This document shows, one piece after another, positions 1-5,488 of a DNA stretch of 8,676 nt (positions are counted from its first letter, which is position 1; every line of letters starts with the position of its first letter). The position numbers and the translations under genes were made by a program. The notes beneath the pieces were generated by a model. That model made no database searches. It saw only the letters and a list, made by a program, of their open reading frames with translations, and had not been told where the DNA came from. The DNA comes from an uncultured Flavobacteriales bacterium (GTDB lineage Bacteria > Bacteroidota > Bacteroidia > Flavobacteriales_D > Parvicellaceae), in the NCBI GenBank assembly GCA_937924345.1, contig CALDTD010000184.1, positions 1 through 8,676 on the forward strand. The letters are read 5' to 3'.

Positions 1-791
1 AAATCTATTGTATTTTTCCTGAAGAAAGAAATACACCATACAAAACGTTATCAATTATTGAACGTTTGGTTGATAATTCTGAATTTACAGAATATAAAGA
101 GGGTTATGGTAAAACAATTGTTTGTGGTTACGCCAGAATAGATGGTTGGGCTGTAGGAATTGTGGCCAATAACAGAGAGGTAATAAAAACTAAAAAAGGT
201 GAAATGCAGTTTGGCGGAGTAATCTACAGCGATAGCGCCGATAAAGCTGCACGTTTTATTATGAATTGTAACCAAAAGAAAGTACCATTGGTATTTTTAC
301 AAGATGTAGGCGGATTTATGGTAGGCTCTCGATCTGAACATGGAGGAATAATAAAAGATGGGGCTAAATTAGTAAGCGCTATGGCAAACTCTGTTGTTCC
401 TAAATTTACTGTTGTCTTAGGTAATTCTTATGGAGCTGGTAACTATGCAATGTGTGGTAAAGCTTATGATCCACGTTTAATCGTTGGATGGCCAACTGCT
501 CAGGTTGCTGTAATGGGAGGAGCACAAGCCGCTAAAGTGTTATTGCAAATTGAAGTTGCAAGCAAAAAGGCAAAAGGAGAGAAATTGACAGAGAAAGAAG
601 AAAAAGATTTGTTTAATAAAGTAAAAGCTAAATACGACGAGCAAACAACTCCACTTTATGCTGCTTCTAGAATTTGGTTAGATGCAATTATAGATCCTTT
701 AGATACACGTAAATGGGTTTCTATGGGGATAGAAGCTGCAAATAATGCTCCTATTGAAAAGCCTTATAACGTTGGCGTAATGCAAACATGA
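1..791 (+). CDS. Acyl-CoA carboxylase, carboxyltransferase (beta) subunit, C-terminal part
   Basis: This is the carboxyltransferase subunit of a biotin-dependent acyl-CoA carboxylase (methylcrotonyl-/propionyl-CoA carboxylase type). The family moves the carboxyl group from biotin to an acyl-CoA in branched-chain amino acid or propionate metabolism in the cytoplasm. The frame is open from base 3, so the gene is cut at the left edge. About 262 codons are visible of a family length near 540, which makes this the C-terminal crotonase-like half. Recognisable segments are FPEERNTPY at the start, KGEMQFGGVIYSDSADKAAR, SEHGGIIKDGAK, GNSYGAGNYAMCGKAYDPR, MGGAQAAKVL and the terminal WISMG-like WVSMGIEAAN. 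A TTG at 66 is an internal leucine codon, not a start. The position usually read as T in the family's (N/V)TGFMVG segment is G here (QDVGGFMVG). The exact acyl-CoA substrate cannot be fixed from this half. It ends convergently with the next gene. Confidence 0.93.
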   Translation, partial: IYCIFPEERNTPYKTLSIIERLVDNSEFTEYKEGYGKTIVCGYARIDGWAVGIVANNREVIKTKKGEMQFGGVIYSDSADKAARFIMNCNQKKVPLVFLQDVGGFMVGSRSEHGGIIKDGAKLVSAMANSVVPKFTVVLGNSYGAGNYAMCGKAYDPRLIVGWPTAQVAVMGGAQAAKVLLQIEVASKKAKGEKLTEKEEKDLFNKVKAKYDEQTTPLYAASRIWLDAIIDPLDTRKWVSMGIEAANNAPIEKPYNVGVMQT

Positions 792-867
792 TTTGCTCAC
801 CTAAAATATTAACAATTATAAAAAGTCTTTAAAATTAGTTAAAAGTAATATCTGTAAATTTTAAACA

Positions 868-910
868 AGCCTCTAACAATGAATTAACTTGAAAGGCTAA
901 GCTTTTTCTT
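868..910. terminator. Possible weak bidirectional terminator
   Basis: In the 127-bp gap between convergent genes, AGCCT (868-872) can pair with AGGCT (894-898) around a 21-nt loop. A T-rich run follows on the plus strand (gctttttctt) and TGTTTAAAATTT follows on the minus strand. The stem is only 5 bp, so the call rests mainly on its position between two converging transcription units. Nothing else is visible in this gap. Confidence 0.25.
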
Positions 911-918
911 ACAAAGTT

Positions 919-1383
919 TTAATCATAAAGAAATAGCTTACTAACATTAATGTATTCCATACTTAAGAACTCCTTATTTACTAAATGATAAAAATCTGCA
1001 GTAAGTTTACCTTTTTGATAAGAAGCTTTGTAGAATTTAAAATATTCAGGAACAATTAAAAAACCTAAACTCATTACTGCGTAAAGGTATAAGCTTCGTT
1101 TCCCATTTCCGTATAATAAAAATTGTAACCCTATTTCTTCTTTTACAGAAGTTCCATAATTACAAACTACATGAAAAACATCATGTGATTCATGTTTAGG
1201 ATAGAATTCAAACCCGTTTGAAGAAAGAAACAATCCGACTTTATGCCCCAGTGTTTTTATAGGATACTTTAATAAATCTTCAGTACTTAAATTCCAAGCT
1301 ACTTGCTTACGCTTAAAATACTTTGCATACGGACCAGCACTTTTCTGAAATAAATAATGACATAATTTTTCTCTATAATTCAT
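919..1383 (-). CDS. Small Coq4-family protein with intact HDxxHx11E motif
   Basis: This 154-residue protein carries H67-D68-V-F-H71 followed, after exactly eleven residues, by E83. This is the HDxxH-x11-E metal-binding signature of the Coq4 family. Further family-like segments are LGHKVGLFL (46-54), the LQFLLYGNGKRS stretch after the motif and PEYFKFY (112-118). In eukaryotes Coq4 belongs to the ubiquinone-biosynthesis complex and has been linked to oxidative decarboxylation of the ring precursor. Flavobacteria normally make menaquinone-6, so the substrate here is unknown. At 154 residues it is shorter than eukaryotic Coq4, and there is no signal peptide. It starts at ATG 10 bp after the DUF1361 stop and is the last gene of the four-gene minus-strand unit. 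Family assignment is fairly secure from the motif spacing; function is not. Confidence 0.75.
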   Translation of the reverse strand: MNYREKLCHYLFQKSAGPYAKYFKRKQVAWNLSTEDLLKYPIKTLGHKVGLFLSSNGFEFYPKHESHDVFHVVCNYGTSVKEEIGLQFLLYGNGKRSLYLYAVMSLGFLIVPEYFKFYKASYQKGKLTADFYHLVNKEFLSMEYINVSKLFLYD

Positions 1384-1393
1384 AATAAGCTAA

Positions 1394-2095
1394 TTAAATG
1401 ATGAAATAATCTTCTCGCGATTCTTTCTTTGAGTTATTCTCAAATCTTAAAAGCTTAACCGTCCAATAAATAATGTTTAGCATTATCCCAAACAAAAAAG
1501 TTACTCCCCATGTTCTAAGGTGAGTAAATGGGTGAATAATCCTATCGGAAATATCGAATAATAGACTAAATGGATTTTGAATAACATCCCAACTATTCCA
1601 TCTTAAAAAGCGACCTAAATAAACACCAAAAGAGGCTAAAAAAAGGACAATAAAACTCAAATAATTTACTTGTTTAGCACTCAGAAATTTTTGGTACAAC
1701 CGCTCTATTTTCATTAAACTTAAAAAGCCAAATAATAAGCCTGTCCAAGCAAAAGAAATAATTAAGATTAAATCAAACCATTTCGGAACAGCAGAAGCAA
1801 TGCGTAAATGAAACAAATCGGTTAAAATATAGGGAGCGTTTGGAAAGAATAATAACCAAATTACAGACATTCCTACTAAGTTGAAAATTTTTAATTTCCC
1901 TGTATTTGGTTTAGCTAATAGATAAGTTAATAAATATGGAATTGCTGCTAGGAATAAATTCCAATTTAAAAAGAGAAAAAAGGAAGTCCCAGAGATTAAC
2001 ACTCTAAAAATAGATAAGAAAAAGCAAAAGCCTGACATTAAAATTAAAAGCAGATTCAATCTAGCATTATTGGAAAATTGATATTTTAAATTCAT
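1394..2095 (-). CDS. DUF1361-family integral membrane protein
   Basis: This 233-residue polytopic membrane protein has about six hydrophobic helices (roughly 12-33, 40-60, 70-90, 108-127, 143-163, 195-216) and a charged, lysine/glutamate-rich C-terminal tail. Its best markers are FLNWNLFLAAIPYLL (42-56), the FPNAPYILTDLFHL block (84-97) and the GRFLRWNSWDV segment (161-171). These match my recollection of the DUF1361 family, which has no assigned biochemical function. The conserved polar NAPYxxTDLFHL block between helices could be a functional site at the membrane surface. The ATG overlaps the stop of the upstream lipid-kinase gene in a 4-bp ATGA (2092-2095), implying translational coupling. 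The next gene starts 10 bp after its stop. Confidence 0.8.
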   Translation of the reverse strand: MNLKYQFSNNARLNLLLILMSGFCFFLSIFRVLISGTSFFLFLNWNLFLAAIPYLLTYLLAKPNTGKLKIFNLVGMSVIWLLFFPNAPYILTDLFHLRIASAVPKWFDLILIISFAWTGLLFGFLSLMKIERLYQKFLSAKQVNYLSFIVLFLASFGVYLGRFLRWNSWDVIQNPFSLLFDISDRIIHPFTHLRTWGVTFLFGIMLNIIYWTVKLLRFENNSKKESREDYFII

Positions 2096-2472
2096 AGTAT
2101 TTGTAATAATATTTTGGGAATAAAAATTATAAGCGCAATGATAACTGCACCTATTGCTAATATTAAAACAGCTCCTGCCACAGCATCTTTTACTTTTTTT
2201 ATATGCTTGTTATGGTCTGTTGAAATGTAATCTGCTAGCGTTTCTATGGCTGTATTTATCAATTCTGCACTTAATATTGAACCAATAAGAAGCAACATTA
2301 TGATCCACTCAATTATTGAAATTGCAAGTAAAAAACCTAGGAACACAGCTATTATAGTCATCGCTATGTGTATTCGAAAATTTAACTCAGACTGTATTGT
2401 GTTTATAATGCCTTCAAGAGCATATCCAAAACTTTTAATTATTTTTTTTATCATATAATTTCTATATTTCAT
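2092..2472 (-). CDS. dgkA: DgkA-type diacylglycerol/undecaprenol kinase family protein
   Basis: This small three-helix inner-membrane kinase of 126 residues is in the usual family size range. It shows the DgkA active-site pattern: E29, the AELINTAIE block (E70, N73, E77) and K95-D96 in KKVKDAVAGAVL. These sit one position after the E. coli DgkA residues E28, E69, N72, E76, K94 and D95. Hydrophobic helices lie at about 33-51, 54-69 and 97-120. Members phosphorylate diacylglycerol (E. coli) or undecaprenol (Gram-positives); which lipid is used here cannot be read from sequence. An ATG at codon 7 (2452-2454) is an equally good start and would give the more typical N terminus MIKKIIKSFGYA. The gene begins 12 bp after the DUF4173 stop and shares ATGA with the DUF1361 gene. 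Confidence 0.9.
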   Translation of the reverse strand: MKYRNYMIKKIIKSFGYALEGIINTIQSELNFRIHIAMTIIAVFLGFLLAISIIEWIIMLLLIGSILSAELINTAIETLADYISTDHNKHIKKVKDAVAGAVLILAIGAVIIALIIFIPKILLQIL

Positions 2473-2484
2473 TGAGGTAAATTT

Positions 2485-4032
2485 TTATTTACATCCAGTG
2501 AGAGGATAAGAACTAAAATGTGTTTTAATCTTGTAAGTACTGTAATTCCAAGATATAGCGCTTTGCTTTTCACTTTTTTGAATCTCCTCTATTCTACTTT
2601 GATAAAGATTAGCAGGAGTAAACCTTCCATAACTACTATACCAGAAGTTCGTACCTAAAAGCGCTTTATTCTCGTCTATACTTATTAAGGCATTGTCTGA
2701 TAATTGAACCAAATAGGTATAATCTACAGCTTTAGGATTTAAATAGTTGAGATTATAAGTGACAATTAAGCCATCCCAATTCACTATTCCCATAAAAACG
2801 AGCATACCATAAACTACCCAGCTATTGTTGAGCATTAAATAGTAAATTGACTTTTTATTCTTAATTTTTAAATAAAGAAACACAAGTCCAAAAGCAGTTA
2901 AGAAAAGAAATATGTAAACGCCAATTCTCTTATGTGTTAAACCATATTCTGAGATGTAATTATAATTTCGGATGACTACTGAAATAATCAAGATTCCGTT
3001 TTGAATAATCCATGCGTTAGCAAACTGTTTTAAGCGTTTATTGTTTGTATAAAAATTTTGATTCTTTCTAAAAACGTAAAGCATAATTACCATAGAAAGT
3101 AGAATACTAAACATGAGTAAATATGTACCATCATGTAATATTTCAGAAAGACTTTTAGTGCTGTCTACAACTTCGTTAAACCATATATAAACAATATCTA
3201 TCGTGTTTACTATGCTTAAAAGACCTACAACCAAAGCAAACATAATAATAGCTGAGGTGCGCTCTTGTTTTAGTCCTAAAATAGGAATTGTTGGATACTC
3301 CATTTTTAGTTGACTTCTCCCATTTTCAAAAACATGATTCGGAACTCTTCTTTTCATTACTCGCTTACGAATGATGTTCTCGCTTTTTGTACTATCCTTT
3401 TTTATAAAATAGGTTCGAGAACTTTTTAGCACGATTGCAGTCGTAAGAAAAAAGCCAAAAATAAAAAATAGAATTCTTGAGAATGAAAGGTTAAAAAAGA
3501 AGCCTTCTATTAAATTTCCAATCCAATTTTCGAACTGAATTACAAAAGATTCAAATACAGGATTTGCTATTCTAAAAATGAATAGAAAAACAATTAAAAC
3601 TAAGACGGGTAAAACAAACAGCTTAATGCTTCTTTTCCATTTTGTAAAGTCAAATTGCTTTATCCATTTACTTTCTTTAATTCCTAACTTTGGTAACTGG
3701 AAAACACTTGTTACTATAGTCATTAAACTATACCAATTCATTCGAATTTCTTTATGATGCAAGAAACCAATACAAACAATCAAACTTGTAATTGCAGCAA
3801 TTATACTTATGGTAGAATGAATAAAAAAGACGGCTGATAAGCTTATAAAAAGCCCTATTGATGTGACAACTACATTCTTATTCCATTGTGATTTTCTGAC
3901 CAAACAATTCACAATAACCGCAAACAAACTAAAAAGCAATAGATTGATTCCGATGTTTTCTTTCCAAAATAAAAAGTGGAATAGAACTGTTCCTACTCCT
4001 ACTAACCCGAATTTTAATTTTACATTCTTCAT
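2485..4032 (-). CDS. DUF4173-type polytopic membrane protein
   Basis: This large integral membrane protein has 515 residues from the ATG at 4030-4032. Many hydrophobic helices fill the N-terminal third and the region from about 260 to 425. A basic, likely cytoplasmic stretch (about 208-250, with KRVMKRR) separates them, and a soluble C-terminal tail of about 75 residues follows. The blocks LHDGTYLLMFSILLS (near 299) and the YISEYGLTHKRIGVY segment (near 360) resemble the DUF4153/DUF4173 group, which has no established function. A TTG at 4066-4068 would add 12 residues. I prefer the ATG because the TTG lies inside the palindromic operator at 4056-4070. The gene is first in a tight unit with dgkA, DUF1361 and the Coq4-like gene, and is probably controlled by that operator. 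Confidence 0.75.
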   Translation of the reverse strand: MKNVKLKFGLVGVGTVLFHFLFWKENIGINLLLFSLFAVIVNCLVRKSQWNKNVVVTSIGLFISLSAVFFIHSTISIIAAITSLIVCIGFLHHKEIRMNWYSLMTIVTSVFQLPKLGIKESKWIKQFDFTKWKRSIKLFVLPVLVLIVFLFIFRIANPVFESFVIQFENWIGNLIEGFFFNLSFSRILFFIFGFFLTTAIVLKSSRTYFIKKDSTKSENIIRKRVMKRRVPNHVFENGRSQLKMEYPTIPILGLKQERTSAIIMFALVVGLLSIVNTIDIVYIWFNEVVDSTKSLSEILHDGTYLLMFSILLSMVIMLYVFRKNQNFYTNNKRLKQFANAWIIQNGILIISVVIRNYNYISEYGLTHKRIGVYIFLFLTAFGLVFLYLKIKNKKSIYYLMLNNSWVVYGMLVFMGIVNWDGLIVTYNLNYLNPKAVDYTYLVQLSDNALISIDENKALLGTNFWYSSYGRFTPANLYQSRIEEIQKSEKQSAISWNYSTYKIKTHFSSYPLTGCK

Positions 4033-4044
4033 TTCATGTTTATA

Positions 4045-4071
4045 TTTTAAAAGTACTTTGAATTTCAAAGT
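4045..4071 (-). promoter_or_regulatory. Operator copy 1, upstream of the four-gene membrane/lipid unit
   Basis: The inverted repeat CTTTGAATTTCAAAG (4056-4070) has 7-bp arms around one base, extended by A/T at the ends to a 17-bp palindrome. With the flanking TTTTAAAAGT it forms a 27-bp sequence that recurs with one mismatch at 5016-5042. It ends about 23 bp before the DUF4173 ATG, in the 59-bp gap after the winged-helix regulator gene. The symmetry suits a dimeric winged-helix repressor. The TTTG of one arm resembles part of the Bacteroidota -7 box (TAnnTTTG), but I see no convincing -33 element at the right spacing. Confidence 0.7.
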
Positions 4072-4091
4072 TTAATGTCAAAAAAATTTAA

Positions 4092-4376
4092 TTAACGATT
4101 TAAGAACTTTTCTAAAGCTGATAAATGATTTTTAAAAGCAGTTCTACCCAATTTAGTCGCATTATAAGTTGTCTTCGGTTTCTTTCCTACAAACGCTTTA
4201 CGGATTTCAATGTATTCATTCTTTTCTAATGCTTTAATGTGACTAGCCAAATTTCCATCAGTAAGTGATAATAGTTCTTTCATAGTATTAAAATCTACCC
4301 AATCATTAACCATTAAGACCGACATTACACCTAATCGTATTCGACTCTCAAAATGTTTATTCAATCCTTGTATCAT
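4092..4376 (-). CDS. Winged-helix transcriptional regulator (HTH_34-like)
   Basis: This 94-residue protein is essentially one winged-helix DNA-binding domain. Helix 1 covers the N-terminal region (IRLGVMSVLM, 13-22), and helix 2 starts near residue 29 (FNTMKELL). The likely recognition helix is TDGNLASHIKAL (39-50), and a basic wing (R59-KAFVGKKPKTTY) is followed by a C-terminal dimerisation-type helix (81-92). The pattern fits the ArsR/MarR-like HTH_34 group, which lacks a separate ligand domain. It starts at ATG 1 bp after the stop of the upstream membrane-protein gene, so the two are co-transcribed. The 15-bp palindrome before this unit and again before the DUF4173 unit is the obvious candidate binding site, implying autoregulation. 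Whether it acts as repressor or activator, and its signal, cannot be read from sequence. Confidence 0.88.
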   Translation of the reverse strand: MIQGLNKHFESRIRLGVMSVLMVNDWVDFNTMKELLSLTDGNLASHIKALEKNEYIEIRKAFVGKKPKTTYNATKLGRTAFKNHLSALEKFLNR

Positions 4377-4377
4377 T

Positions 4378-5016
4378 TTACTTCCTATCGTATTTAAGAT
4401 ACATTAAAGTACCATAAATAATGTGTAACACACCAAATCCTAACGTCCAAAATAAAATTCCATAACCAATAAAGTAAGCATTTAATAAACCTAGTAAAAT
4501 ATTGAAATAACCAATCCCTCCTATTTCTGAATGGGTATGATGACTTGCATTTACACAGGCTAATCCGTAAAATATAAGTGTAACTGGTGCTACAAGGCCA
4601 AATAAATTATAACGAATTAAAATTAAACTAAAAACCCCACCTACTAACAAAGGAACAGCTAAATTTAGCAACATCTTTTTCGATGCCTTATTCCATATAG
4701 TCTGATCTTCTTTTTTTGCTTTGCGGTAAGTAAAATAAAAACCAAAAAATAATGCTGAACATAAAACTCCAACTCCTATAAAAAGCAACTGATAAAAAAT
4801 AATGCTGTTTACGTCGAGTAACACTTTACTATTAAAATAAGTCACTCCAGAAATATAACTCCCCTTATTTAAAACTATATAACCTAAAGCAGCGCCAACT
4901 AAAGCAGATATTCCAGCAATAATTCCAGATAAACCACTTAATGACAAAAAACGTGTAGAACGATTCATTATCTGTTTTATCTCATTTAAATTTTCTAAAT
5001 GCTGTTTTGTATCCAT
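4378..5016 (-). CDS. Six-helix membrane protein co-transcribed with the winged-helix regulator
   Basis: I cannot give this 212-residue protein a named function. It has a soluble N terminus of about 20 residues with a short amphipathic helix (LENLNEIKQIMNRS). Roughly six hydrophobic helices follow (about 23-49, 72-97, 115-134, 138-155, 168-184, 186-205), with a basic loop at 98-114 and a short KYDRK tail. Small distinctive features are ASHHTHSE (157-164) between helices 4 and 5 and GFGVLHIIYG (193-202) in the last helix. The ATG at 5014-5016 lies 10 bp from operator copy 2, and the regulator gene starts 1 bp after this stop. That coupling suggests the membrane protein may sense or report a membrane state to the regulator, or simply be its target. 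Confidence 0.8.
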   Translation of the reverse strand: MDTKQHLENLNEIKQIMNRSTRFLSLSGLSGIIAGISALVGAALGYIVLNKGSYISGVTYFNSKVLLDVNSIIFYQLLFIGVGVLCSALFFGFYFTYRKAKKEDQTIWNKASKKMLLNLAVPLLVGGVFSLILIRYNLFGLVAPVTLIFYGLACVNASHHTHSEIGGIGYFNILLGLLNAYFIGYGILFWTLGFGVLHIIYGTLMYLKYDRK

Positions 5017-5042
5017 TTTAAAAGTTCTTTGAATTTCAAAGT
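5016..5042 (-). promoter_or_regulatory. Operator copy 2, upstream of the membrane protein-regulator unit
   Basis: The same 15-bp inverted repeat CTTTGAATTTCAAAG lies at 5027-5041, with TTTTAAAAGT beside it. It matches the copy at 4045-4071 at 26 of 27 positions; the single difference is T for A at the base before the palindrome. It lies 10 bp upstream of the ATG of the 212-residue membrane protein, so a protein bound there could block transcription or initiation. The rest of the gap (5043-5136) is AT-rich, with no confident promoter or terminator. Confidence 0.7.
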
Positions 5043-5136
5043 AAATTAAATAAAAACAATAAACCTAAATTAATTTATTGAAAATTTGTTAAAAAAGATT
5101 CTTTCGATTTATACTATCTAAAATACTGGTTGAAAA

Positions 5137-5481
5137 CTACCTTTGCTTTAAATACTTTTTAAATTCTAGAATAAATTGTTTAATTCTTTGATTAGTGCCT
5201 CTATTTGAAAGAGTAATTGATGACAAAGTAAACTCATTATCATTCCAATTATTTGGCAATTTACTTGTTAATTTTATTTCAAAAATACGCTTATTACGAC
5301 TATTACCTTGAGGGTCCAAAATAAATAATAAATGGAATTTCAGATTAATATCATATTCAAAAGCTACTATCCAATACTCTTCAATCCACCATTCTAATAT
5401 ATCAACTTCATTATTAACTACGAAGCCAATTTTTAAAAGCTCTTGCTCAATTTGATATTTTAACCCTGACCTTTTTATTTC
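5137..5481 (-). pseudogene. 114-codon open frame without a canonical start; decayed or unusually initiated gene
   Basis: The frame is open from 5481 down to the stop at 5137-5139 and encodes about 114 residues. It holds no ATG or GTG, and its only TTG (5317-5319) lies halfway in. The translation looks like a real soluble protein: KYQIEQELLKIGF, VDILEWWIEEYW, a LLFILDPQG strand-turn and a basic C-terminal helix IKQFILEFKKYLKQR. Starting at the internal TTG would remove the conserved-looking WW segment, so I doubt that start. The upstream stop (5482-5484) lies just 4 bp after the VWA gene's stop codon. Either it starts at a rare ATA/ATT codon near 5478-5449, or a point mutation or small deletion removed the start. 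I do not recognise the family with certainty. It is last in the fabG-DUF1569-VWA unit. Confidence 0.5.
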
Positions 5482-5488
5482 TTAAAAT

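Noticed and set aside
51..275. Minus-strand open frame of 74 codons
   Set aside because: It is antisense to the strongly conserved acyl-CoA carboxylase frame and has no protein-family features.
2441..2449. Homopolymer run near the dgkA start as a possible slippage site
   Set aside because: The reading frame is intact on both sides and lysine-rich A runs are ordinary in this AT-rich genome.
2246..2458. Plus-strand open frame of 70 codons
   Set aside because: It lies wholly inside the DgkA-family gene on the other strand, whose active-site residues are clear.
4033..4068. Upstream TTG start extending the DUF4173 protein by 12 residues
   Set aside because: The TTG lies within the inverted repeat, and an in-frame ATG at 4030-4032 fits better.
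3863..4075. Plus-strand open frame of 70 codons
   Set aside because: It is a shadow of the N-terminal part of the DUF4173 gene and runs through the operator palindrome.
5042..5136. Promoter or terminator in the gap before the membrane protein-regulator unit
   Set aside because: There are several AT-rich near-matches to TAnnTTTG but no TTG at 17-23 bp. The AAAGATTCTTT palindrome at 5094-5104 has a 1-nt loop and cannot form a hairpin.
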